This document shows, piece by piece, positions 17,123 to 25,430 of a DNA stretch of 64,000 nt. The notes below the pieces were generated by a model, which ran no database searches, was not told the origin of the DNA, and was given only the letters and a program-made list of their open reading frames with translations. Numbering within the stretch: the first letter of the stretch is position 1; each line of letters starts with the position of its first letter. A program made the translations under genes and the position numbers. The stretch comes from Arcicella rosea (GTDB lineage Bacteria > Bacteroidota > Bacteroidia > Cytophagales > Spirosomataceae). The stretch covers positions 1 through 64,000 of the forward strand of contig NZ_JACHKT010000002.1 in NCBI RefSeq assembly GCF_014204325.1. Direction: 5' to 3'.

Positions 17123-17956
17123 CTACTTTAATTTATCTTTCAAATAAGTAATTGCCAAAGAGTATGCTTCTTCTGATGCTTCTCTGTCAAATTTTGGATT
17201 TGATGGATTGGCAAATGCGTGTTCTGCATCAAAAGATTTTACTTTTACAGATTTACCTGCCGTCGCCATATCTTTCTCGAATTGTGCAACAATCGCTGGA
17301 GAAATCCATTGTTCTTTTCCTGCAAACAATCCTAATACATCACATTTCAAAGTCTTCAATTGTTCAACATCTTTTTCTGGCATTCCATAATACATTACAC
17401 AACCTACCGCTTGCTTACCTTCTAAAATAGCCGATTTTAGCGAAAGTCCACCACCAAAACACCAACCCACCGAAGCAATTTTAGCTTTCGTGCCTACATA
17501 AGCTAAAGCACCTTTGATGATAGCTTGTAAACGAGCAGGGTCAGCACCTGACATCAATGCACCAGCATCTTTAGGGTCTGTAGCGATTTTTCCATCGTAC
17601 ATATCAATTGCTAGAACGTTTACGTCTTTCAAATCACCATAAAATACTTCTGATTGTTTTTTGATATAATCATTCAAACCCCACCATTCTTGATATACAA
17701 ATAAATACTTATTAGAAGGCTTTGCTGATTTAATCAGATAAGCATTTGCCATTTTGCCATCTGGCGTTTTGAATTCAATCATTTTTCCGCCAACAGTACT
17801 TACGTGTGTATAAGGAAGTGGGGAAAGGTGAGCCGCTTGAAATTCTTTAGTAGATGCCATCAATTGCATGTCATCTTTTGTTAATGAACAACAACTCTGT
17901 GAAAAACCAAAGTATGAAAGAGTTGTTAAAGCCAAAGTAGTCAATAGTTTTTTCAT
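17123..17956 (-). CDS. exported dienelactone-hydrolase-family protein
   Basis: The ATG at 17956 starts a clear signal peptide (MKKLLTTLALTTLSYFGFSQ); a longer in-frame start upstream adds 30 unrelated residues. The alpha/beta-hydrolase domain has the DLH nucleophile elbow GWCFGGG with Cys as nucleophile, the motif WWGLNDYIKKQSE near the oxyanion region, and the catalytic His in DAEHAFANP. At the acid position the usual G-x-x-D pattern reads FAGKEQWISP, so Glu may replace Asp. Family members hydrolyse lactones or esters; the substrate here is unknown. 277 aa mature plus signal is normal. Confidence 0.88.
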   Translation of the reverse strand: MKKLLTTLALTTLSYFGFSQSCCSLTKDDMQLMASTKEFQAAHLSPLPYTHVSTVGGKMIEFKTPDGKMANAYLIKSAKPSNKYLFVYQEWWGLNDYIKKQSEVFYGDLKDVNVLAIDMYDGKIATDPKDAGALMSGADPARLQAIIKGALAYVGTKAKIASVGWCFGGGLSLKSAILEGKQAVGCVMYYGMPEKDVEQLKTLKCDVLGLFAGKEQWISPAIVAQFEKDMATAGKSVKVKSFDAEHAFANPSNPKFDREASEEAYSLAITYLKDKLK

Positions 17957-18201
17957 CGAAATAGATACCTCCAATCCCCGATGGAGTATTTGTTTTTGGT
18001 TTAAACGGTTCATTATTGGGGGACAGTCGATAATGAACAAGAACACTGTTGATGCACGTACATGAGATTAACGCAAGATAGCCTAAGATGGTTTTGATTG
18101 GAAAAATATTTCTGAATGGATATTGTGCTTTTTCTAATCAAGAATCAAGACAAATGATAGGAGTGAGGACTTATTTAGCACAAAGAATGGCTAAATACAA
18201 A

Positions 18202-18423
18202 TTGCGGTTTTTTTCACTTTTGTACGGGAAATTGCGTGAAAAAGATGGGCAAGCCTATCTCCGAGATAGGATGTCCTATCTTTTTCACGCAAAAAACCGC
18301 AAAAATGATAGGTCAAGCTATCTCTGAGATAGCTTGACCTATGAAAATGATGGAATGACCTATCTCCGAGATAGCTCGTTGGTTCTTTTTGATGGATTTG
18401 TCTATGAAAAAGATAGGTTGATG
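18202..18423 (-). repeat. palindrome-rich dispersed element, copy A
   Basis: About 222 nt built of nested palindromes with CTATCTC/GAGATAG cores. A 35-nt perfect palindrome lies at 18308-18342 (17-nt arms, centre 18325). A nested hairpin occupies 18234-18290: outer arms of 13 paired bases, GCGTGAAAAAGAT with ATCTTTTTCACGC, enclosing CCTATCT/AGATAGG at 18254-18270. The reverse complement matches 29370-29590 with about 29 differences and no evident indel (about 87% identity). ORFs are open on both strands through it, as expected from its symmetry; I do not believe they are genes. Confidence 0.85.
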
Positions 18424-18486
18424 TGTTTTTGAGATAGATTTTCCGTACTCTTACATACAAGGAGATTGTAGCGGAAATTTCTTAGT

Positions 18487-18846
18487 TTAAAGCTCAACAT
18501 CATTATCAGGTAGTTCTCTCACTTCCACCTCTTCAGGCTTAGGATAAGTAATTAAAGCAGAGAAATCTACTTTCCAAAAATCTAAATCTAAGAGTTGGTT
18601 ACTTTTATTTTTGGTAAGTGTTATCAATACTGGTGTTCCGTCGGTATCGGCGTATTCTACTTGTATCAAATCGCCGTCGTATTCATCTGGATTTTTATTG
18701 CCAATGCTGATACTTCCCATTTTTCCGCCTTCGTATTCAAATACTTCTTCGTCGATAGGATAGTCTTCTGTTGTAAAATTCAATTGGGCTAAAAGATGAA
18801 TAATTAATGCCTTTTCGTTATCTCTTATTTTTCTGGTTTGATTCAT
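18487..18846 (-). CDS. small acidic hypothetical protein (119 aa)
   Basis: A soluble, strongly acidic protein starting MNQTRKIRDNEKALIIHLLAQL. It has an N-terminal helix, then a beta-rich part (GKMGSISIGNKNPDEYDGDLIQVEYADTDGTPVLITLT) and an acidic C-terminal tail (EEVEVRELPDNDVEL). The shape recalls small immunity- or DUF6984-like proteins, but I cannot confirm a family. It sits alone between the palindromic element and the pcrA promoter region. Function unknown. Confidence 0.65.
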   Translation of the reverse strand: MNQTRKIRDNEKALIIHLLAQLNFTTEDYPIDEEVFEYEGGKMGSISIGNKNPDEYDGDLIQVEYADTDGTPVLITLTKNKSNQLLDLDFWKVDFSALITYPKPEEVEVRELPDNDVEL

Positions 18847-18855
18847 GTTTTTTAA

Positions 18856-19102
18856 TTGTGAATGAGTGAGTTAGTGAATGAGTGATTTTGTTGTACGAAG
18901 GTTTAGATTTGTCTTTAAATCGAAAATTGATGTAGCGGCAAACCCTTGCGGTTGCCGTACTCAAAACGGCAACCGCAAGGGTTTGCCGCTACAAAATGTT
19001 AATTTAAGAACTCATTTGAACAAAATTAAACCTTTCGTAAAGATCTAATGATTGATTGAAAATATTAATCACTCATTCACCAAATCACACAATCACTAAA
19101 TG
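18856..19102. repeat. octamer-phased inverted repeat pair upstream of pcrA
   Basis: GTGA recurs every 8 nt (GTGAATGA, GTGAGTTA, GTGAATGA) in about 18858-18885. Its reverse complement TCAC recurs every 8 nt in about 19069-19098. The two arms flank the 28-bp hairpin at 18931-18993. The rest of this 389-nt intergenic stretch shows no gene. Confidence 0.6.
18931..18993. repeat. perfect 28-bp GC-rich hairpin
   Basis: Arms 18931-18958 and 18966-18993 are perfect reverse complements (TGTAGCGGCAAACCC... and its mirror) with the 7-nt loop ACTCAAA. It is far more GC-rich than its surroundings and has no T tail. It resembles a REP-type extragenic palindrome rather than a normal terminator. Confidence 0.8.
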
Positions 19103-19235
19103 TATCAAAATTACGGCTTATTTTCTTTGATGATAAGCCTTTCAAGCTTCATTTCTAAAACAAAGCTGTGTTCATACCAAGCCCTCCCTTATTTTTTCGT
19201 AATTTTGAGGTCAATTCAAATTGAATTAAAAATTT

Positions 19236-21548
19236 ATGGATTATTTAAAAGGATTAAACGAACCGCAACGTGAAGCGGTACAACATATAGATGGCCCTTT
19301 GATGATTATTGCAGGTGCTGGTTCTGGTAAAACTCGTGTTCTTACTTATCGCACTGCTTATTTAATCGAAAAAGGCGTTGACCCATTTCAGATTTTACTC
19401 CTCACTTTTACCAATAAAGCCGCTGGCGAAATGCGTCAGCGTATTGAAAATGCGGTTGGAAATGATGGTAAAAACCTTTGGATGGGTACTTTTCACTCGG
19501 TATTTGCAAAAATCCTTCGTTTTGATGGCAAGCATTTGGGCTATACTTCCGATTTCTCGATTTATGATACTGACGATTCTAAATCTTTAATCAGAGCAAT
19601 CGTCAAAGAGCGAGGTCTGGACGATAAAGTATATAAAGCCAATGTAATTTATAACCGTATTTCTGGAGCAAAAAACCGTTTGATTGGCCCAGACGAGTAC
19701 TTGAATAATTCTGTCATTGCAGCAGATGACACAGCGGCGAAGTTGCCAGAAATGGGCAAATTGTATAAGCTTTATACTTTGCGTTGTTTCCAAGCCAATG
19801 CGATGGACTTTGATGATTTGTTGTACAATACCAATATTCTCTTCCGTGACCACCCTGCGGTGTTGGATAAGTATCAACGCAAATTCAAATACATCATGGT
19901 AGATGAGTTTCAGGATACGAATATTTCGCAGTACTTGATTGTGAAGAAATTATCGGAATTGTCGAAAAATCTTTGTGTAGTTGGTGACGATGCCCAGTCG
20001 ATTTACGCTTTCCGTGGAGCAAGTATTGATAATATTTTGAATTTGGAGAAAGATTATCCAAATATGGCAACCATTAAATTGGAGCAAAATTATCGTTCAA
20101 CGAAAAATATTGTGGAAGCTGCCAATTCTATCATTGCCAAAAACAAAAATCAGTTAAAGAAAAAAGTATTTACAGAAAACGAAGTAGGTTCATTAATTGA
20201 ACTTATCAAAGCGAGTTCAGACAACGAAGAAGGACGATTAATTGCGACGCACCTTTTTGAATCAAAAATGGCTCATGGTTTGAGAAATACCGATTTTGCT
20301 ATTTTGTATAGAACCAATGCACAGTCAAGAGCTTTTGAAGAATCGCTTCGTAAACTGAATATCAAGTACAGAATTATCGGTGGTTTGTCTTTCTACCAAC
20401 GTCGTGAAGTAAAAGATTTATTGGCGTACTTCCGTTTTGTGGTGAATCAAAAAGACGAGGAAGCATTTAAAAGAATCATCAATTTACCGAAAAGAGGAAT
20501 TGGAGATACGACCATTGCGAAGATTGCTGTAACGGCTTCTGAAAATCAGATTTCTGTTTGGGAAGTAGTTTCAAACATCAAACAATTCCAAGCAGGACGA
20601 TTTGCCGATACCATCGAAGGCTTTGCTGATTTGATAAAGTCTTTCAAAATCATGGTTGAAGTCAATAAAAAAGACGCTTATGAAGTAGCTGCGCACATTG
20701 CCAAAGCATCGGGTTTACTCAGAGAATTGCATGAAGATAAAACGGTAGAAGGACTTTCTCGCTACGAAAACGTACAGGAATTATTGAACTCCATCAAGCA
20801 ATTTGTGGATGATAACGAAGTAGAGGAGGAAGATAAATCGCTTTCGAGTTTCTTGCAAACCGTTTCATTATTAACGACCGCCGATAGCGACGACCCAGAT
20901 GGCGATAACGACAGAGTAACTTTGATGACAATTCACGGAGCAAAAGGTTTGGAGTTTAATCATGTGTATGTAGTGGGGATGGAAGAAGATCTTTTCCCAA
21001 GCCAAATGATGTTGCAAAGCAGAGCGGATTTAGAAGAAGAACGTCGTTTGTTTTATGTAGCCATTACTCGTGCTGAAAAGAAATTGATGATGTCTTATGC
21101 AGAATCTCGTTATCAGTACGGACGTTTGAAACCTTGTGAACCAAGTCGTTTCTTAGACGAAATCGACCCGCAATATTTGCAATTTGCTAAAAATATCCGT
21201 CGTCCAGAAGAAAAACCTGCTCCGCAAGGCTTTGTAAGAATGACCAACAGAGAACAAAAAGCCCCTGATTTTGGTACTTCAAACAAACCAACTTCTACGG
21301 CAAGTCTGATAGCCAAACCTGCGGCTCGTCCTGTGGTTGGTAATACTTATATTCCTTCGCAAGATTTTGTACCAAGCGATACCAAAAATTTAGTAGAAGG
21401 CGACAGAGTAGAGCATTTAAAATTTGGTTTCGGAAAAGTAAAAAAGATAGACATAAACGGAACCGACCGCAAAGCAGTCATTCAATTTGAAGGAACAATT
21501 GGCGAGAAAACGCTTTTATTGAGCTTTGCTAAATTGAGGATTTTGTAG
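19236..21548 (+). CDS. pcrA: UvrD/PcrA-type 3'-5' DNA helicase
   Basis: An SF1A helicase of 770 aa acting in repair and in clearing replication conflicts. The Q motif LNEPQREAV, Walker A AGAGSGKT (about 27-34), motif Ia TFTNKAAGEM, Walker B VDEFQDTN, motif III GDDAQSIYAFRGA, motif IV QNYRSTKNI, motif V TLMTIHGAKGLEF and motif VI YVAITRAEKKL are all intact. The C terminus has a Tudor-like module (GDRVEHLKFGFGKVKKID), typical of PcrA/UvrD and used for RNA polymerase contact. UvrD and PcrA cannot be fully separated by eye; PcrA is the usual Bacteroidota assignment. A -7 box TAATTTTG is at 19200-19207. A 23-bp hairpin follows. Confidence 0.95.
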   Translation: MDYLKGLNEPQREAVQHIDGPLMIIAGAGSGKTRVLTYRTAYLIEKGVDPFQILLLTFTNKAAGEMRQRIENAVGNDGKNLWMGTFHSVFAKILRFDGKHLGYTSDFSIYDTDDSKSLIRAIVKERGLDDKVYKANVIYNRISGAKNRLIGPDEYLNNSVIAADDTAAKLPEMGKLYKLYTLRCFQANAMDFDDLLYNTNILFRDHPAVLDKYQRKFKYIMVDEFQDTNISQYLIVKKLSELSKNLCVVGDDAQSIYAFRGASIDNILNLEKDYPNMATIKLEQNYRSTKNIVEAANSIIAKNKNQLKKKVFTENEVGSLIELIKASSDNEEGRLIATHLFESKMAHGLRNTDFAILYRTNAQSRAFEESLRKLNIKYRIIGGLSFYQRREVKDLLAYFRFVVNQKDEEAFKRIINLPKRGIGDTTIAKIAVTASENQISVWEVVSNIKQFQAGRFADTIEGFADLIKSFKIMVEVNKKDAYEVAAHIAKASGLLRELHEDKTVEGLSRYENVQELLNSIKQFVDDNEVEEEDKSLSSFLQTVSLLTTADSDDPDGDNDRVTLMTIHGAKGLEFNHVYVVGMEEDLFPSQMMLQSRADLEEERRLFYVAITRAEKKLMMSYAESRYQYGRLKPCEPSRFLDEIDPQYLQFAKNIRRPEEKPAPQGFVRMTNREQKAPDFGTSNKPTSTASLIAKPAARPVVGNTYIPSQDFVPSDTKNLVEGDRVEHLKFGFGKVKKIDINGTDRKAVIQFEGTIGEKTLLLSFAKLRIL

Positions 21549-21557
21549 ATTTTAATG

Positions 21558-21610
21558 TTTATCACTAGGGCTGGGCTGGACTTAAATTCCAGCCCAGCCC
21601 TAGTGATAAA
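21558..21610. terminator. bidirectional terminator, perfect 23-bp stem
   Basis: Arms 21558-21580 and 21588-21610 are perfect reverse complements (core CACTAGGGCTGGGCTGGA) with a 7-nt loop. It lies between convergent pcrA and the TSUP permease gene. Flanking A/T runs allow termination in both directions. Confidence 0.8.
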
Positions 21611-21653
21611 ATAATTTTTAATACCAATCCTCCTTTTAAGGAAAGACAAATCC

Positions 21654-22652
21654 CTACTCCTCCACCATCCTATTATTCTTCACATTAGCCAAATACACAA
21701 AAGTACTCAAACCCCCTACGAGTGTTATTAAACACATTATCAACTGCATTAAATTAGGTTTAATAACCCACATCGCTCCAATAAATTGAACGATTAAGAT
21801 AATGTATAGAAAAGTGGCAACAGCTTTTCTAGGTACTTTATTGATGACAAAAGAACCAAGTGGTGCAAAAAAAGCCACAAAAGGAATACAAGCCAACCAC
21901 ATTTCAAAGGCTTCTGATTGAAAATCTTTTATTACACCTGCATGAAGGAAGAATCCTAAGATAGTCTCTAAAGTCATGATGATTACGGATGATGGCACAG
22001 CTACTTTTTCGTCGATACGATAATAAATCGTCATCAAACAGAAAGAAAAAATATTAATCCCTGTTCCGAATATAGAAGAAATCATTCCTCCGACCAATCC
22101 AAAAAAGAGTAATCTCGCCATATCCGAACGCTGGAAGGACTGAATTTTATCGAATACTGTTCGTTTCGGCTTGGTGTTTTCATACCATAAAACCAAACCA
22201 AAACTTAGCCAAAGTGACACAAAAAAGAGTTTTGCCAAAGGCGGAGAAATAAGCGGAACAATGTAATAAGTACCGAAAATCAGTCCGAAAATGCCTCCGA
22301 ACGTGACATATTTAATATAATTCCACTCAACTTTTATTTTTAAGTTTAAAATCAGTAAACTTGCTGAAGTCATTCCAATACTTTGAATGGCGAAAGCAAA
22401 ATTTCTAGCCACAGCAGGCGGTATTTTTAGGAGTAAAGTAAAAACAGGATAAGCAATAGCCGCACTTCCTTCGGGACTAGAACCCGCTATGAACGAACCA
22501 AAAATCATAGTAAGAATTGCATAACCATGTTTTGCAAAAATATAGAAGCTATCGGTGGATACCATGTGATATGTCCAAACACTCAATACCACTATCAAGA
22601 ATGACAGGTAAAGCCAAGGTAGTTTGATTTTTTTCAGTTTGTCGGTTTGCAT
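21654..22652 (-). CDS. TSUP-family (TauE/SafE) membrane permease
   Basis: The first ATG is at 22652 (MQTDKLKKIKLPWLYL); an in-frame TTG one codon upstream is less likely. The 332-aa protein has about eight to nine membrane segments and two TauE/SafE half-repeats (GSFIAGSSPEGSAAIAYPVFT and GGMISSIFGTGINIFSFCLMT), the glycine-rich re-entrant motifs of this sulfite/sulfonate/organic-anion exporter family. Substrate is not inferable. A -7-like TACCTTTG (complement of 22681-22688) lies 29 nt upstream. It is convergent with pcrA. Confidence 0.88.
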   Translation of the reverse strand: MQTDKLKKIKLPWLYLSFLIVVLSVWTYHMVSTDSFYIFAKHGYAILTMIFGSFIAGSSPEGSAAIAYPVFTLLLKIPPAVARNFAFAIQSIGMTSASLLILNLKIKVEWNYIKYVTFGGIFGLIFGTYYIVPLISPPLAKLFFVSLWLSFGLVLWYENTKPKRTVFDKIQSFQRSDMARLLFFGLVGGMISSIFGTGINIFSFCLMTIYYRIDEKVAVPSSVIIMTLETILGFFLHAGVIKDFQSEAFEMWLACIPFVAFFAPLGSFVINKVPRKAVATFLYIILIVQFIGAMWVIKPNLMQLIMCLITLVGGLSTFVYLANVKNNRMVEE

Positions 22653-22732
22653 CAATAAAAATCTTTAATTTTACGGGGAACAAAGGTAAACGCAATTTTC
22701 AATTATAAAAATTCTCATTCAAGAGTATCAAT

Positions 22733-23137
22733 ATGCAAAATATAGAGGAAATACTTCAAAAATTGATAGCCGAGCATAATTTCTTAAAAGATATGCAAGA
22801 ACGCATCGTGGGTAACCATGATATTATGATTGAAAACCAAAAGCGTAATGCTGATAATCATGATTTGGTGATTCAAAATCAATCAACGATTATCAAAAAC
22901 CAAGAAATTATTGTCAACAATCAGGTAAGTATTATTCGTAATCAAAGACAAATTGCGGATAACCAAATTACGCTTTCTGTGATGTTACAAACGCAAACTC
23001 ATTTGTTGAATTTAGTCAAGAAACTTTCTGGTCAGGAAGAATCTTTTGAAGATACCGAAAAGTTTGTTCAAGCTTTAAAAAGACAAACGATTGATAATTT
23101 GAACAGTCCTTCTCTGAACGACCCACAAACGCTTTAG
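22733..23137 (+). CDS. Asn-heptad coiled-coil protein (134 aa)
   Basis: No known family is recognised. The centre (about residues 28-80) is eight consecutive 7-residue units, each opening with Asn followed by Gln or His: NHDIMIE, NQKRNAD, NHDLVIQ, NQSTIIK, NQEIIVN, NQVSIIR, NQRQIAD, NQITLSV. Hydrophobic residues recur at fixed positions, so an oligomeric parallel coiled coil with a ladder of core asparagines is likely, as described for N@d layers in trimeric coiled coils. The flanking N-terminal (EEILQKLIAEHNFLKDM) and C-terminal parts look helical too. There is no signal peptide, so it is probably cytoplasmic. A terminator follows directly. Confidence 0.75.
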   Translation: MQNIEEILQKLIAEHNFLKDMQERIVGNHDIMIENQKRNADNHDLVIQNQSTIIKNQEIIVNNQVSIIRNQRQIADNQITLSVMLQTQTHLLNLVKKLSGQEESFEDTEKFVQALKRQTIDNLNSPSLNDPQTL

Positions 23138-23159
23138 CAAAAAAATCACTCATCATATT

Positions 23160-23199
23160 TTGCCAGAATGATTTACTTTATTCTGGCATTTTTTATTAT
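23160..23199 (+). terminator. terminator of the Asn-heptad protein gene
   Basis: GCCAGAAT pairs with ATTCTGGC (about 23162-23187) and is followed by a run of T (ATTTTTTATTATT). It lies 23 nt after the stop. Confidence 0.85.
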
Positions 23200-23373
23200 T
23201 AGCTTCTTCTAAACTATCGTATCTCAATACTTCTTTATTTCCTCTTTTTTGGAAATGCAAATCTCGCTATTTATCTCTGTATAGCCAAGAAATATAATAA
23301 TTCTTATAAGTAGAGCCTTTTAATTACTATTTTAAGCTCTTTTTCGGAGGTTCTTAAATTTTTAAAAATAAAA

Positions 23374-23795
23374 TTCCATTTATGTGGATTTTAATAATGT
23401 TGTTCCACTTGTTAGAAATATTTCTATTGAATCTATCAAGCCAGAGCGAAGAAAATTGCAGAGGAAACAGGTTATGCTAATCCAATACTAATACTAAACT
23501 AAATTTCCATATTTACGGAAATAGATTTTGAAAATATTCATGTTTTCCCAGAAACGAATAAGAATTTGTCATATTAATTGCCATTTCAAGTCAAATATTC
23601 AAAAAATAGAAAAATAAGTGGAAATTTTTTCCGCTTATTTGGAAATTGTAAATTTTAGCTATTACTTTGTATCAGAAATTAGAAAAGTGACAAAAAATCT
23701 ATATTTAGTCATTTTAATTTGTTTAGCAGTGGAAAATCAAAATATTAAAATTGGGGTATTACAAACTTTCCATATTTAACGAATGTGGAAAGTTT
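23374..23795. promoter_or_regulatory. cluster of TTCC...GGAA dyads upstream of the DUF3179 gene
   Basis: 23505-23520 is TTCCATATTTACGGAA. 23374-23389 is the same spacing with one mismatch (GGAT). 23763-23795 has TTTCCATA facing TGTGGAAA with a longer spacer. The same 16-nt dyad recurs at 25185-25200, 25352-25367 and 25380-25395. A dimeric transcription factor is the likely reader; its identity is unknown. Confidence 0.55.
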
Positions 23796-23864
23796 TAAAA
23801 ACAAAAACCCGATTTAATAAATGATTCAAAGATATTTTAAGTATTTATAAATGGTTAATAATTC

Positions 23865-23900
23865 AAACTCTACTTATCAGATTGATGTGTAGAGTTTTTT
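23865..23900 (+). terminator. terminator-like hairpin with no gene upstream
   Basis: AAACTCTAC (23865-23873) pairs with GTAGAGTTT (from 23889) and continues into a T run. It stands 50 nt before the DUF3179 start with no annotated gene before it, so it could be an attenuator in that leader or the end of an unannotated small RNA. Confidence 0.5.
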
Positions 23901-23949
23901 CATTATTAGTCCTCAACAACATTCAAAGTATTCATTAGCCAAATAAAAA

Positions 23950-25101
23950 ATGAAAAAACTCTTCTATCTGGGTATTATCGGACTCATCATTTTTGAGATT
24001 TTAAATGTTTATTTCATTATGCCAATGCCAGGAAGCCAGCAAATGCGAAGTATAGACATTGCTTATTTTCTTTATACTTGGCGTTGGATATTTAGAGGAA
24101 TATTTGGAGTAATGATTGTGTTTGGCATTTTTCCTGCTTTTCAACAAGCTCGTTGGTTTACTCTGTTGGGTATTTTATTCGCTGCTGGTGTTTGTTATGC
24201 TTTTAATTTCAAAATGGCGGCTGATGCCATGTTTGAAGAAACCCAAGCCCTAAGCATGAAGCCTGCTAGTGAAAACCAAATAAAACTTGACAGAGTAATT
24301 ATTGGCGTTGAACTCAACGGAGAAGCTAAAGCTTATCCAATTTCACAGATTATCTATCATCATCAAGTTTGTGATACTTTAGCGGGCAAGCTTATCATGG
24401 TTACTTACTGCTCGGTTTGTAGAACAGGAAGAGTGTTTGAGCCAATTGTCAATGGGAAAGTAGAGGCGTTCCGATTGGTTGGAATGGATCATTTCAACGC
24501 CATGTTTGAAGATAACACAACAAAAAGTTGGTGGCGACAAGCTAACGGTGAAGCCATCACGGGCGAGCTAAAAGGAACGATGTTGCCAGAACTTGTATCA
24601 CAGCAAGTTTCCTTGGATACTTGGCTAAAAATGTATCCCACCAGTAAAATTATGCAGCCTGATTTAAAGTATAAAGAAGAATATGATAGTACTGCTAAGT
24701 ATGAATCTGGGAAATCGAAAAAGAAGTTGACAGGTACTGATTCTTTATCTTGGAAAGATAAATCTTGGGTGGTGGGTATTCAGCTCTATGGCGAAAGTAA
24801 AGCTTTTGATTGGAATCGTTTGAAGAAAGAACGAATTATTCAGACCAACATTGGGAAGAAGGCTGTCATTTTAGTACTGGCGGATGATAATAAAAGCTTT
24901 TTTGCTTTCTTGAACCCAACTTCCAACGGAAAGTTTTCGGTTAAAAATGATACTTTAATCGAAAATAGAAATCGGTATAATTTAAAGGGTGAGAATCTTG
25001 AGCAGATTACTAATAAACAGGCTTCTTTGATTAGAATAAAGGCTTATCAGGAATTTTGGCACAGTTGGAAAACATTCCATCCTGATACTCAAGAATATTA
25101 A
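23950..25101 (+). CDS. DUF3179 domain-containing membrane protein
   Basis: Three N-terminal hydrophobic segments (about residues 4-24, 45-65, 70-88) are followed by a DUF3179 domain (about 110-370). Family features are KAYPISQIIYHHQVCDTLAG and the cysteine motif TYCSVCRTGRVFEP; in the family this CxxC region has been noted as possibly redox-active (some members carry selenocysteine there). Here both positions are ordinary Cys codons. Function of DUF3179 is not established. The gene is preceded by a cluster of TTCC...GGAA dyads shared with the next gene, which suggests common control of an envelope-related set. Confidence 0.85.
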   Translation: MKKLFYLGIIGLIIFEILNVYFIMPMPGSQQMRSIDIAYFLYTWRWIFRGIFGVMIVFGIFPAFQQARWFTLLGILFAAGVCYAFNFKMAADAMFEETQALSMKPASENQIKLDRVIIGVELNGEAKAYPISQIIYHHQVCDTLAGKLIMVTYCSVCRTGRVFEPIVNGKVEAFRLVGMDHFNAMFEDNTTKSWWRQANGEAITGELKGTMLPELVSQQVSLDTWLKMYPTSKIMQPDLKYKEEYDSTAKYESGKSKKKLTGTDSLSWKDKSWVVGIQLYGESKAFDWNRLKKERIIQTNIGKKAVILVLADDNKSFFAFLNPTSNGKFSVKNDTLIENRNRYNLKGENLEQITNKQASLIRIKAYQEFWHSWKTFHPDTQEY

Positions 25102-25184
25102 TGTTCTTAATTTAAAAGTTTACAGGTGAAAATTCAATAGTTATGTATCTTCTTTCTCAAAAATTAATTTTATATTCAGTGGAA

Positions 25185-25395
25185 TTCCATATTAATGGAA
25201 AATTGTTGTTCTTTATAGTTTTGAATTGAAGGAATATCTTTCTTATATTACTTTAGAAAGTTAACGAAAAACCTACTGTACTATTCAATACTAGTAATAA
25301 GTGTATTTTTATTTATACTTTTTTGATAAAATCATTTATTCTCAATATTTATTCCGTTTGTTTGGAAATGTTTTTTGTATTCCATAATTTTGGAA
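25185..25395. promoter_or_regulatory. three TTCC-N8-GGAA dyads upstream of the beta-barrel gene
   Basis: Perfect 16-nt dyads: 25185-25200 (TTCCATATTAATGGAA), 25352-25367 (TTCCGTTTGTTTGGAA) and 25380-25395 (TTCCATAATTTTGGAA). The last two are 28 nt apart, roughly in helical phase, 36-80 nt before the ATG at 25431. The 329-nt spacer has no gene; codons can be read upstream of 25431 in frame, but they run through these dyads from a TTG and lack a signal peptide. Confidence 0.6.
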
Positions 25396-25430
25396 CAACT
25401 TCCAATTTTAAAGAACTTAATCATTACAAA

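Larger units (their letters stand above)
23200..23949. other. 750-nt intergenic region with several dyads and no gene
   Basis: No convincing coding frame on either strand. It holds TTCC-N8-GGA(A/T) dyads at 23374-23389 and 23505-23520, a hairpin at 23612-23640 around GTGGAAA/TTTCCGC, a longer dyad at 23763-23795 (AAACTTTCCA ... TGGAAAGTTT), and a terminator-like hairpin at 23865-23900. A small RNA ending at that hairpin is possible but not demonstrated. Confidence 0.6.

Noticed and set aside
18191-18460. ORFs of 80-90 codons on both strands of copy A and copy B of the palindromic element (also 29288-29607)
   Set aside because: They are open because the DNA is nearly its own mirror image; the two strands give similar peptides, there is no plausible start context, and the conservation follows the palindromes rather than codon positions.
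25323-25430. N-terminal extension of the first barrel gene
   Set aside because: It starts at TTG and runs through two operator-like dyads; the ATG at 25431 begins a canonical signal peptide.
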